In this document: piece after piece, positions 45,690 to 57,634 of the stretch
Numbering within the stretch: the stretch's first letter is position 1
Layout: every line of letters begins with the position of its first letter
Source: Schoenoplectus triqueter
Lineage: Eukaryota > Streptophyta > Magnoliopsida > Poales > Cyperaceae
Assembly: GCA_964058805.1 (NCBI GenBank)
Contig: CAXKVV010000013.1
Span: 186,001-250,000, forward strand
DNA length: 64,000 nucleotides
Direction of reading: 5' to 3'
Notes under the pieces: generated by a model
Seen by the model: the letters and a program-made list of their open reading frames with translations, nothing else
The model's database searches: none
Told to the model about the DNA's origin: nothing
Made by a program: the position numbers and the translations under genes

Positions 45690-46570
45690 TGCTATTACCT
45701 ACATTGACAAGAGGAAGATAGACATGTAATACAACGGTTGTGATGAAAGAAACTGAAATTATCAACACCAATCATCCACCTATTGAGAGTGTTTCAGATT
45801 TCCATCCAGCCAACCTTTTTTCTTCCTGATGAATTAATCCACAACAAAACTCCTTGGGCAATTTTTTATCAGACGAAGGCAAACTGAGATGAGAAATTGG
45901 AAATTGTGATGCCTAACATTGCATCAGAGAGGCCAATGCCTGTGTTTTTCTCTGGTGATAGTATATAACCAGAATCTCAGACTTTTGGAGATTCAATTTT
46001 AGTCCTGACAAGCCTTGAAATTGATCGAAAACCAGTTTAAGTAATCTAACCTGCTGGGTTTCAGCCTTGAGAAAAATCAGAACATCATCTGCATATAACA
46101 AAAACGCTATGCATCCCTAAAGCAGTTGCTTAAGTAACTGCATGTGAATTAAGTGCCATCGGGCTAAAAAATCTATGGCAATATTGAAAATGAAAAGAGA
46201 CATAGGTCCCCTTAGCGCACCCTTCTTTTTAGCACTATGTTTCTACCAGTCACAGAGTTTAAAATTACGTTAGATGTCCCTTGCAATACTAGAAATTCAA
46301 TCCAATCAATTATTCTTCCTGGAAAACTTGATGCTCTCTAGCACTGAATTATGAAGGGCCATTCTATGAAATCAAATACATTATGGACGTCGGCGTTAAA
46401 AATCATTAATTGATACTTCTGCTTGGACGCCAATCCAATGATCTCTTGGGCAAAATGAAAGTCATGCAATATGCTTCATCCCATAACAAAACCCGTCTAA
46501 GTTTATGTCAAAAATCATTTCATAAAATTCTGTATTCTGTTGGCAAGAATTTTAGATAAATTAAGTATCA
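45690..46570 (-). pseudogene. Dead L1-like LINE reverse transcriptase
   Basis: On the - strand, read from about 46570 down, successive frames give KILANRIQNF, a FAQEIIGLASKQ block, FNADVHNVFDFIEWPFI (the usual D-x-x-K-A-F-D-x-I-x-W region), ILNSVTGRNIVLKRRVR and then LLYADDVLIF, the catalytic YADD box, at about 46090. Several frameshifts and stops interrupt it, for example between the GDP-type region and YADD. It is a 5'- and 3'-truncated relic related to plant L1-type elements, distinct from the RTE-like fragment at 28790. Confidence 0.8.
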
Positions 46571-47777
46571 ATATAGCTTTTTGCATTCTGTTTTTTTTTT
46601 TTTGCAATGGCATAACACAGAAGAGGAAAAACTGATCTATGTTAAAGTTGAACTTGTGCCCTCTGATCGGATCCATCATCATATATATAGCCTTTTGTGT
46701 TCTATTTTTTGCAGTGGCATCAACAAAGGGCACAAGTCCAACTCATCCCTCGAAATAAGTCGTACTTCTCTACAAGCATGAAAATAAGTCGTATTTCTGC
46801 ATGGAAACCCATTTGAGAACTGATTTAAACTCAAAAAATTAAGCATCAATATAGAAGAGTTGGCAGAGAGCGTCAGGACCAAAGGAAACAATTCCAGCTC
46901 AAGCCCTCTGATTGTGATACTTCTCTGAAACACAAGCACCTCTACATTGTGAGAGTAAGCACCCCAAAGGGCATAAGTTACATCTTTTGAAGATATTTGT
47001 TCTGAAAAAAAAGCCCTAATTTGTAAAGAATATATACCTTCAAAGGACGCAATCCTAACTCACGTTCTTTGATGATGAGATAAATTCTGAAGAGCGTGGA
47101 TTGAATTTACATCCTTTGAAGATATTTGCGCTCTGAAAAATAATATCAGAGAACAAATACCTAAAGGGGGCAGAATCAGGTAACAAAATTAAATATTTGA
47201 AAGGCATAAACCAGACTTATATTCTTAACTTAGTCATATATGAAAATAACTCTCTTAGTCTATAACTTAATTTTATTGATGGACCCGATCCTTTAACAAA
47301 AAAAAATCCAGAATATTGTAAAACTAGTAACCGATTGAGATGTGCAATTACCTTTTTATCCTTTCATTTTTCTGTCAGTTCAAACAAATAACAAAAACAA
47401 TGTAATCTTAAGTACGTAGTTCAGTCGGTGGAGAATGATAGAAGGCTAAGGTCATTGGAGGTTACCCCTTTGATCATCTTTCAAATTTTATATTTGTTAT
47501 TTCCTAAATTAGAATGTAAGAAATATATCAGTGAACAGTTAAGAATTTTCTTTTATAATAAGAATCATTTAATGAGAAATATAATAGAAAATAACGGTGA
47601 ATCTGGTAATAGCTGGAGCACAGCCTTACACGCCGAACGATATCAGTTTATAAAGTTTCCTATTTTTGTTTCATTTATTTCCATTGTCATCTATTTAGCC
47701 AGGTTTCTCGTGTTCCTCTTACAAATTTCATTGTCTAACGGAAGGCAGATAATCTAATTAAAAATTGTTTAATTTCA

Positions 47778-48369
47778 TGGAGTATTCAAGCATATTTGTG
47801 CCATTCATTTTGGTTCTCTCTCTCCTTGTGTTAGCCCCAAACAACGAAGGTAACAAATATTTTTAGTTGAAAAGCAAATTAAAGTTCTAGTAGACGTAAA
47901 TAATACTTTAAGTTATTTAATTTCTCAAAAGAAAAATGCTTGGGCATATTAAAATTTAGAACCTTAATTTGGAAAGCCAAAATTTTAGTTGAATGTCTAC
48001 TTATAAAATTGAAATAGCATAATTGTAGCACTAATCTCATTTAGTTTATACATTTCTCAAATGGGAAACGTTTGCCAATTAATACATCTAAATTCTATTA
48101 TGTAAATGGCATCAGGAATGACAACAGCATTGACGTATGAACCGGATCCATCGACGACACAGTACATACTGGCACCGGCGACTCTGGTCCACCGGCCGCT
48201 GGCCACCCAGCCATTTCTGGTCTGTGCATCATGTAGATGCTGTCAAAATTCACAAAATTGCCAAACGACTTCTTGTTGCCATGCAATAAATTGTACTCTT
48301 CCTGGAAAGCCTTTTGGTACTTGCGCCTTTCAGCCCAAAACTTGCGGATGCAGCCAGTGTCCCTCATAA
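47778..48369 (+). CDS. Small secreted cysteine-rich protein, first exon frame broken
   Basis: Exon 2 (48116-48369, after a CAG acceptor) encodes about 84 residues ending in 12 cysteines spaced CxxCxCC, C, CC, C, C, CxC, C around LPGKPFGTCAF. This pattern resembles a plant family of short secreted proteins of unknown function. An ATG at 47778 opens a hydrophobic, signal-peptide-like run (IFVPFILVLFSL) but meets a TAG at 47832. The frame that joins exon 2 through the GT at 47850 reads LLLVLAPNNEG and has no ATG. One missing base in the CT-rich stretch near 47815-47826 would explain both. So this is either a recent frameshift allele, a base error, or a gene whose true first exon I have not found. 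Exon 2 itself is intact. Confidence 0.5.
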
Positions 48370-49950
48370 AAGCCTTTTGAATTTTATTATTATGGATCAG
48401 GATGACTAACTATGTTTTTCTTTCTTTTACTGCCTGAATTAATGGAATAATTGAATAAGTTTTTAAGGGTCGATTTGAATTGCGTTCCCTTTTAAATGAT
48501 GGAAAAAGTTCAAATCCTAAATCCTGCACTTCGTCAAAAAATTTAGCTATCTGGCTAAAGCATGCATATATCATGTAAAGAACGGTCTCCCAAAAATAAA
48601 TTTTTATTTCCCTTTAAAATATATATCAATGAATTAATCTAGCTACGTTGCATTTGATTTCGAGTACGTGTCTACATGCATATTCCAAATCCAAAAATCC
48701 CATCCGAGTTAACATGAATAAAATTGCATATTGATTTTTTTTTAAAAAAAAATCATCTCATAATTTATTGGATTTGCGTATGGATCTTGAAAAATGATCC
48801 GCTTTACTTTTTGAATTTTGCCAAATGTGAAAATGAATTTTGTTGCTAGAAATTTAAGAACGGACATACGAGACCGGTGTTTGAAATCTACTTCAATATA
48901 TAGTTTAGGACTTCAATTTTTTAGTGCAACCAATAAATCAGTATGATATCATGTTGAAATATATACACTAGGTGAAGATGATCCAAATTCTGCTGGGTCA
49001 TTGTTACAAAATTTCCAATTATAATTTTGAATATGACTGGACCATGAGTGATTATTTGAACAATTGAAAGCAATGATCCAAGAGCTGTGCAATATTTTGG
49101 ACCATATAAATGTAAAGTGGATTCCCATTTGTTTTAAAAAAGCTACAGTTAAATCTTTAGGCAACATAAATGTCATGATTATTTTCTTTTAGTTACAGGT
49201 AAGGACTAAAGAGCATATATGTTACTAAAGCTAGATTCCAAGAGTTTTGAAACATGTTGAGACACATGCTAGAAAGGAAAATAATGCCATTTGTTTTCAA
49301 GAAAATACATTTACAAAACTTCAACAAGCATAATTTCATTCATTGATTTTTTTTTTGAAAGAATAGAGTATTGCACCTACTAAAACTATATCTTAAGATA
49401 CGTTTGATAAATTTTGAAATAAACAATGTTACAGAACGCGTAATGTGTACTGTATTCAAATTTTGAAACAAATAATGTAGTACTATGTATAATTTGGGAA
49501 AAAAAAGTTGAAATAATTACGTTTTTTATGTATAAACATTTTTTTGCACGTTGGCCGGTTGGAATTAAGAACAGCAAATAAAATGTGACGTACAATTATG
49601 ATTTTAAGTTTACATGCATGCACAGTAAAGTGAGACCTGATGCATCTGAGTTTACTGGTAAGACCGTGGATCTTTCTGCTAGATTAGGAAACAATGAAGC
49701 TCTTGACAATGTTTCTAATGTAAATGTTTGGCCATTGAAGCGAATATAGAGATATCATAAATAGATACCATTTTATTATTCAAATTAAATAAATTATTAT
49801 TCACAGTAATGACTTAATTTATTCAATTAATTTTGTATATTGTGTTGTTATTCAAAATAAATGAGTTATTATTCAGAATTGTGATAGTTGGTTCAAGAAT
49901 AGAATATTATATAATAACTCAAATAAATTATAATATAGACGACTAGGGGA
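48370..49950. other. AT-rich spacer
   Basis: It contains the presumed 3' region of the cysteine-rich gene. Nothing recognisable was seen up to the tandem array. Confidence 0.5.
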
Positions 49951-49959
49951 CATTATGTA

Positions 49960-51490
49960 AATAATTTTGTGCATTTTGGTCATTTAATGCGTTTTCAAAT
50001 CTATAATACATTTGTGTTAATCTTTCAACGCTATTCATGTCATAACAATGCAACGATTATAATATAAATCCATAGAAAACATCATTCAAACATCCTTGGA
50101 TATTTTGGTGATTCTATAAGTTAAAATGAGGTTGCAAAAGATAACTCCAATAAACTAAAATACAGTTTTAATACATTTGTGTTAATTTTTTGATATTATT
50201 TGCGACATAAAAGTTAGAGAACACAATGATCATAATATAAATAAATAAAGGACATCATTTAAATAGTATTGTGCATTTTGGAGATTTTATGTGTTGAAAT
50301 AAAACTACAAATGATAAAAAAAAATTGGTTAAACTAATAAAAAAAACTATAATTTTTAATGTATTTGTAATCATATTTGTGTATAATATGTATCATAACG
50401 GGTTAAGAACGCAAAGATTATAATATAAACTTATATAATATGTCATTTAAAATGTCTTTACATATTTTAATGATTTTATGTATTAAAATGAGACTATAAA
50501 TGATAAAACAATTGAATAAAATAAAATATAGTCTTAACGCATTTATGTTGATCTTTCACCGCTATTTGTATCATAAAGATTCAAAAATATAATGATTATA
50601 ATATATATTAATAGGGGACATTGTTCAATACTATTTTGTGTATTTTATGATTTTATGTGTTGAAAAGAGACTACAAATGATAGAAAATTTGAATAAACTA
50701 ATAAAGAAGTATAATTTTTAATTCATTTGTATTCATCTTTGTGTGTAATTCGTATTCGAATGGTTTGAGCACACACAGATTATACTATAAATATATAGAA
50801 TGAATAATTTAAAATAATTTTGAGTATACTAGTGATTTTATATGTTAAAATGAGACTATAAATGACACAAAATGAGATTAAACTAAAATACAACGTTAAT
50901 ACATTTGTGTTAATCTTTCAACGCTATTTGTTCATGAAGATTCGATAATATAATGATTATAATATAAATGAATAGGGAACATCATAAATATTTTGGTTAC
51001 TTTATGTTTTAAAATATTGCTACAAATGATAGAAAATTTGTATAAACTAATAGAAGAAAGTTTTTATTGCATTTGTATTCATATTTGTGCGTAATTATTG
51101 CACTAACGATTCAAGCACATAAAAATTATAATATAATCTCATAAAATATATTATTTAAAATAATTTTGTGCATGTTGGTGATTTTATATGTTGAAATAGG
51201 GTACGAATAATTTAAAACTCAAATAAACTAACAGAAGATGTATCATTTTTAATGCATTTATATTCATCATTGTGCGCAATTTATATCATAATGGCTTGAG
51301 CACGCAACGTCTATAGAAGGCATCATTCAAAATATTTTTATGCATTTTGATAATTTTATGAGTTAAAATGAGGCTACAAAAAATGAAAATTTTGAATAAA
51401 TTAAAATATAATTTTAATGCATTTGTAGCAATCTTTCAACATTATTTGTATCATAAAGGTTCAAGAACCAAATTGATAGCCCTAGGAATG
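49960..51490. repeat. Diverged tandem array of about 177-bp units
   Basis: The segment gattttatgtgttaaaatgag (positions vary) recurs at 50110, 50283, 50472, 50649, 50834, 50998, 51180 and 51351, a mean spacing of about 177 bases. A shorter related unit lies near 49983. Each unit also contains an aatgattataatataaat block. Two subtypes exist: A, with catttgtgttaatctttcaa, and B, with catttgtattcatatttgtg. In the middle they alternate A-B-A-B-A-B, giving a higher-order step of about 355 bases. No coding potential. Confidence 0.85.
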
Positions 51491-53180
51491 ATAGTATTTA
51501 AAGTCAAAATAGTGCAAGAATATAAAAAACCTAAGATAGAAATGTATAAATTGATTTGGGGCTTAGTGTTCAAGTGTAATGGCAGCGGAAGACAGTTCAA
51601 TTCAATTTAATTCTCACAAGAATATAGCAATCAAAGAAATGAGAGAAAAGAAAAGAAAATATCAAATAAGAATACAAGATGTAACAGAGTTCGGCTTAAA
51701 ATGCCTACGTCTCTGAAACTCCCACCCTCTAACAATCGAGGTTGAGCTGAAACACTAAAAACTAGTTTTATACTTATAGAATTTAGTCCCTTATACAAAA
51801 ATGGGTTGCCAAGCCTATCAGTAACAAAAGTGATAACACACTCAAACTAAGAAGTGAGTGACAACACACCTAAGAAATGTGAGTACTACATCTCAAGAAA
51901 AGTGAGCACAATAGCACAAAAAATAGATTACAAGAAGATCACAAGGGATCAAGTTGGAATAATAGAGAGAAGCTAAATTGAGCTTAAAAAAGGATTTAAC
52001 TAATTGAGTGTTTCTATTTCTTAGCTTATTTCTCTCACTTAGTATATGGCTAGTAAGCTCTCTAGAGTAATGATTTAGCTAGAAAGATCAGATAATAGTC
52101 AGTAAGAGTGGTGATCCTTTTAAAATAGATCATCTGAAATAGCTGAAGAACTATTTCTAGTCTGAACCGTTATAACGATTTGAGAATCATTATAACGGGT
52201 TAGAAAAAATAGTCGTTTGAGTCTAACTAAACCTAAGCCTAATGCAGTATTGATTAAGCTCTTGTATCCCATCATTAGTCTTGGTTCTTGTGCACTAATC
52301 CATTTATATTTTAATCCCTGCACAAAACTCAAACAAGATAAATTATAAATTTCAAGGTTGATTTATAAATCGACAAATCAAAGAAGATGTTTAGTGTAAT
52401 AATCTTTTCTTTTTGTTGATTTTTAAAATATACATGTGTGCATAGATATAACATATGATATGTGAATTTCATCCAAAATTTCTCCCTCTTTTTGAAAATC
52501 GGACAAAATGGTGTGAGTAAAGAATTTATTTTAATTTAGCTCCACCTTAATGTATGCGTCGTGTATAATATAAAAAATTTAAAATACTTTCAAAATAATA
52601 AAAATATATATAATTCATTCAAAAAGAAATTATCTAACTCCCCCTAAGTATGTGGCATATACAATTTGAAGGGAAAATTAAGTATTGAGGTATATAATTT
52701 TTAATCTTAGGAACCTAAATAATATTTATGATGTTATTTTCCTTTTTAAGTTTGCAATCAAGTGAGATATGACTAATATGACAATAATAATTATAAAATA
52801 CACATGTTGGAAATTTCTTACTACCTTTGACAAAAGTATTTTGACATTTTTCTTTTAATCCTTAAGCTTGAGTCATGAGATTTTTTAGAAATATTTTTAT
52901 ATTTTTGATAAATAACTCATTTATGCTCATATCTTTGAACTTTGATTTGAAAATTATTTTAATTTTTAAACTCATAAAACCATTTATCGAGTCCTTTAAA
53001 ATATAATTTATTTAACCAACTATGATTGAAAAATATAACATCATTGCTTTAAAATTTTCTTTGTCTTTTGTTAATCTTTTTATCAAATTGCTTATATTGA
53101 AATGTATAATTGTATTTCTTATTAAAAAAAATAGCATTACTAGATGTTACAATTTCCAACAAAAAAAATGGTCTGTTTGG
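51491..53180. other. Non-coding spacer, repeat-like
   Basis: AT-rich, no gene. The piece 51560-52330 (tgtaatggcagcggaagac onwards) reads like non-coding parts of a long-terminal-repeat element, but no primer-binding site, paired LTR or coding remnant was found. Confidence 0.4.
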
Positions 53181-53183
53181 CCG

Positions 53184-53493
53184 GCGCATTCCCTTCCCTG
53201 CAAAGACTGACGCTCTTCAACTTAACAAATTTGGAGGAATTGTAGGTACAGAAGACGGTCATGCCGCGTCTTCAGCGGCTGAAAATGGTCCTGAGAACCT
53301 CAACCTCAACTGCCATGTTGTGAATAAACAATGCACTATCACTATCAGTGGACAAAGCAAGGGATATATGTTTATGTGGATACTATATTTGACATTTCTT
53401 CCCAACTGTCCCTGTGCAATGTACATAGCCGAAGAGATCCAACTCCTCTCTTGTAAAAGGCTGCATCTAAGCCCATTTGACAGGCACGAGTAA
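53184..53493 (+). pseudogene. Unidentified GC-richer open frame
   Basis: The frame reads about 95 residues including FGGIVGTEDGHAASSAAENG, LNLNCHVVNKQCTITISGQ and LPNCPCAMYIAEEIQ, to a TAA at 53491-53493. Composition and codon use look gene-like against very AT-rich flanks. The upstream part of the frame is AT-rich and unconvincing, and there is no good start codon or clear acceptor. It could be an isolated exon, a captured gene fragment or a pseudogene. I do not recognise a family. Confidence 0.3.
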
Positions 53494-54162
53494 TTAATCT
53501 GGGTTTCGTTGCTGCTGCTGCTGCATGGACTTCAAGTTGTTATCTGTCACCACTCAGCATAATCTATGGTTTTCAGATTCTAAAGTTCAGCCTTCTCGGA
53601 AGCAATTGCAACAGATATTATGTGAGACTAGCTATATACCTACGCGTTGCAGCAGACTCTTTTATTTAAACATTAAAATATTATAAGATAAAAAATTCAT
53701 ATTTATCTAATATTAAATTATAAATTCACCAAATTATAGAGAAAACTTATAATAAAGACTATATTTAATCTTGGATGAGATTTTTGCACAATATGAGTTA
53801 ATGATTCATTATTTTTATGACAAGAAAAGTAAATTATTCTAACATATATTATCATCATTATTTTCTTACCAAATACACACAAGGTTGCTAAATAAAAAAT
53901 AATATTATGGAAATATAAGGGAAAGAAATGGAGAGAAAGAGGGGATCAATAGACGCGATCACATACGTTCGATCAACCAAAAATAAATATTATCCGTCTA
54001 ATTGAGGGATAAAATGGGTATAATAAAAAATTATCATGATAAAAAATGGATCCTCCAATTCTTAGATGCTTTATATAATAGTATAGATATTATAAAAATG
54101 ACTTCGGGAACTGTTAACAAATGATCATTAGAGGAACCCACTTGATGCAAATGGTTCCAGGG

Positions 54163-54793
54163 TAGGGGTGTTAACGAATCGGATAATATCTGATTTTATC
54201 CGTGATCCGATCCGAAAAATAATAAAAATTATTCAATCCGTAAACATATCTAGAGATATCCGTATCTGAATCCATATCCAAAATTCTTTTACGGATGCGA
54301 ATACGGTAAGACCCTTATCCAACCGTTTAGCTATTATTCATCAATATCCAACATTATCCGAACGTATCCGATCCGATATTATCCGATTTTATCTGAATAT
54401 GTATCCGAAATATTTCTAACTATTATATATTTTTTAATTAGATTTTTAGCATTCATTATAAATCTAATTTATTTTATATTTAATTTATATTAATGTATCA
54501 TATTTTTTTTATAATTCATTGATACATTTAAACTACTAATATAATAATAATAATTAATATTTATAATTTATAATTAATGATTTTATCATAAAATACTATG
54601 TAATTTTTTTTCCAATCATACATACAATATTTTTATTTAATATCCAAAATATATCCATATTCGTATTTATATCCGTCCGATATTCGTCGAATATCCGATA
54701 CTATCCATATTTGAATCCGTATCCGAAAAATTATAACGAATACGGATACAGTAAGAACATTATCCGTCTGTATCCGATCCGTTTACATCCCTA
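54163..54793. mobile_element. hAT-type non-autonomous element with 8-bp target duplication
   Basis: The ends taggggtgttaacgaatcgg and ccgatccgtttacatcccta are inverted repeats. The 8-mer ttccaggg is duplicated exactly at 54155-54162 and 54794-54801. Eight-base duplications and TAGGG ends are typical of the hAT superfamily. Subterminal regions are packed with tatccg/cggata motifs, and the core (about 54420-54640) is AT-rich with no coding sequence. Confidence 0.88.
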
Positions 54794-55138
54794 TTCCAGG
54801 GATTCAGGCACCTCAAACCAATTCAGGACTTAATTAATTACTTAGATAAGCATATTCATTATTCTTCATTGGATGTCTTCTTTACATCTAAAGTGGTCTT
54901 CCATGATCACTCTAAACAGTTCCCTGCTAAAATCTGACAGCTCCAAGGAGAAAACACCAATAAGAAACTGTTTTATATGACAAGTTTTAAGAAAAGGGAA
55001 CAAAGTAGGCCTCAATCGGCCCACATGGGTTCAGATAACACAGAAGATGAATATATCTTTTGCTTATTCCAATAATGTGTCTCCATCTATTTGACTATTT
55101 GCCTACAAAAGCCCACTATATATCTTAATCTTGTCCCA

Positions 55139-55207
55139 ATGGAAGTATGGAACGAGGGAATACTCCCTCCTTTTCCTCATCATTGCATGCAGTATTGCAG
55201 TAGCAGG
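55139..55207 (+). pseudogene. Signal-peptide-like segment without an in-frame start
   Basis: One frame reads EYSLLFLIIACSIAVAG, a classic secretion signal core, and stops at a plausible GT donor (gtagtaag, 55208). A tatatat motif lies about 20 bases upstream of the ATG at 55139, but that ATG and the next one (55146) open other frames. No continuing exon was found downstream. It could be a decayed secreted-peptide gene. Confidence 0.3.
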
Positions 55208-55377
55208 TAGTAAGATTTATTCCTCTGTTTCATAATTTAATCGCATTTTTCTCTTTTGCTATCGCTACTATTTTGCAACGGTGTGGAAAGACTTGTTTCA
55301 TCTAAATAAAATCTGTTAATACTGAAATAAAAAAATAGATCATAGTATATACGCATTATATAGAGAGAGATATACTA

Positions 55378-55728
55378 TCGTTAGTCACGAAACAGAAAAT
55401 GTGTTTTGTATTTCACATCGTATCTTTTATTTTTTGAATTCATAAGACCGGTCCAATTGTTTAAAATGATCTCCATATTAATATATACTTGTAGATCAAA
55501 TTTTATATTTTAATTTTTTTGGCTATTTTTTTGGAGTAAAAAATCATTAGATTAATGTATTTTCTACCCTAAAAAAATAGTAATTTTTTTAAAATATAAA
55601 ATTTTATCTCCAAGCATATTTTAATATGTAGATTATGTTGAACAATTGGATCAATTTTTTGAATTCAAAAGTAAAAAAATATAGAGTGAAGTACAAAATG
55701 ATTTTATACTTAACGATTAATCATAGCA
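55378..55728. mobile_element. Hairpin MITE, family A
   Basis: Inverted halves with tagatcaaattttatatttt on the left mirrored by aaaatataaaattttatctc on the right. Confidence 0.65.
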
Positions 55729-55754
55729 TAACTTTCTCTCTTTATATATATATA

Positions 55755-56170
55755 GAGAGAGAGAGACAATTATAAAAACGTTTGCATTTCAGCCGATATA
55801 CAAATAGATCAAAAACTATATTTTAAAATCTCAAAAAAATTAATTTATGGTTTTCATTAAATTCTTCATATGAAAACCTTGTGGGATACAAAAATTTGGA
55901 GTGTTTTGAGTTTTGTAAGTCACTCTTTTGAATTTTTGAAAAAATAACACAAATATTGAATATTTATTATTATTTTTAGAGATATTTTTTCAAAAATTCA
56001 AAAGGGCGGCATAAAAAAATTCAAAACACTCCATTTTTTTTATCCCATAAGGTTTTCATATGAAAAATTTAATAAAAATTATAAATTGATTTTTTTGAGA
56101 TTTTAAAATATATTTTTTGACGTGTTTGCATATTGGTTAAAATGCAAACGTTTTCACAATAGTCTACCTA
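55755..56170. mobile_element. Hairpin MITE, family B
   Basis: Ends acgtttgcatttcagccgat and its mirror near 56130, with central blocks aaccttgtgggata and tatcccataaggtttt. The left flank is a (TA)n(GA)n tract. Confidence 0.7.
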
Positions 56171-56177
56171 TATATAT

Positions 56178-56592
56178 AGATAGAGAGAGTTAGATTATTG
56201 TGAAAATATTTGCATTTCGAGCTCAAGTGTATACAGCTCAAATTTTATCGTAACACGTCCGAAATTCAAAATTATCATTCTCATTAAATTTTTCATATCA
56301 AAATATTAGGGGATACAAAAATTTGGGATATTTCGAGTTTTCTAAGTATTTGTTTTGGATTTTTGAAAATCAGCACTAAAATAATAATAAAATATTGAAT
56401 TGTTGTTGCTGATTTTCAAAAATCCAAAATAAATACTTAGAAAATTCAAAATACCCCAATTTTTTGTATCCCTCAATATTTTGATATGAAGAATTTAATG
56501 AGCATGATAATTTTGAATTTCGAACGTGTTACGATAAAATTTAAGCCATATGCACTTGAACTCGAAATGCAAACGTTTTCACAGTAGTCTTC
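56178..56592. mobile_element. Hairpin MITE, family B variant
   Basis: Ends ttgtgaaaatatttgcattt and atgcaaacgttttcacagta are inverted. The arms differ from other B copies by a cgtaacacgt / acgtgttacg block. It sits directly against the preceding B copy. Confidence 0.7.
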
Positions 56593-57096
56593 ATATATTG
56601 ACATAGATTTAACTTCCAAATTAAATATTTACAAGTTGTACGTGCTGCTCTTCTTAAATTACACACAGAGGTGCTTTATATTTTTGTGGATTCAAGAACA
56701 ATATATGTAATCATGAAGAGCAATGTCATGTAAATTTTAATCTTGGTCACAGGATGAGCAAAGTTAAATCACAATAGGGTTATAATCAATAGTTATGTCT
56801 TCAAGCAATAAATAATAAATTCGTTACATGACGTGCTCGATGACAGTGTCACATGGGAGTAGGTACCTAAATATTCATTCCTAGCATATAAACAACATAA
56901 AAGGGACGAATTGCTCATGTCAAGAGCTTCGTATTAATTGGGCGAGACTGGCAACGAAATAAAAGAGACAAGAAGATACAATCTAAGAGTTATACTTCTC
57001 CATTTCGTACTTGAAATGATTTGTCCTGTCCTATTTCATAGATGCAACCATGCATTTATTCACCGCGCAGCTATAATTGTATTTTCCGGTATAGTT

Positions 57097-57522
57097 AGAG
57101 GCGGATCCACTTTATACTATGGGCCAGCTGTCCCTTCTAAGTTTTATAAAATAGTGTTTTTTTATAATACTTTCGTTAATTTATCATTTTTGAAAAAAAA
57201 ATGTCCTCCCTGAATTATCTGATTAATTTTATTGAGAAAAAAATATTTAATATCGTGCATAATGAAATAATTATACAAAGATATCAAAATATAAAGTTTC
57301 ATAAATTTTCTTCATCAACTTGATTATCTATTAGTTTGAGGTTTATTTTGTTGTTATTTTTAATATATAAAATATTATTATTTTAATAATTTTTTTATTA
57401 TGTAAGAATATATATTAAATTATTAAAATTTTATTTAGTACCCAATTAGTTAATGGATTTGAACCCGATAAGTTATTATAATCCGATAATTGCCCCCTGA
57501 CCAAAATCATGCATCCGTCCCT
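57097..57522 (-). mobile_element. Interspersed repeat with gggcggatc-type ends, copy 2
   Basis: Starts gaggcggatcc and ends gcatccgtccct. Internal blocks match the element at 36617-36998 in opposite orientation (ttaatggatttgaacccgat and flanks). Confidence 0.6.
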
Positions 57523-57634
57523 TTGTATAGTGGTTATTATTATAATGTATCCGACTCATTTTCCTTGCTAATTATTATTATGATATTTAAATGTGCACAG
57601 TAAATCATAAGATATATATAATAATATGAATATA

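Larger units (their letters stand above)
42637..47777. other. Intergenic region after the kinase
   Basis: The kinase 3' untranslated region is T/G-rich (about 42640-42960). 43000-44600 is AT-rich with nothing recognisable. 44738-44770 is an (ATT)n tract, 44850-45160 a gggtcgg-type tract, and 45690-46570 a dead LINE reverse transcriptase. 46980-47140 holds two degenerate copies of a block around tttgaagatatttg. No functional gene was seen. Confidence 0.5.

Noticed and set aside
49960..51490. Periodic repeats considered as a CRISPR array
   Set aside because: Units are about 177 bases, diverged along their whole length, without short identical repeats and unique spacers, and the DNA is a plant nuclear genome.
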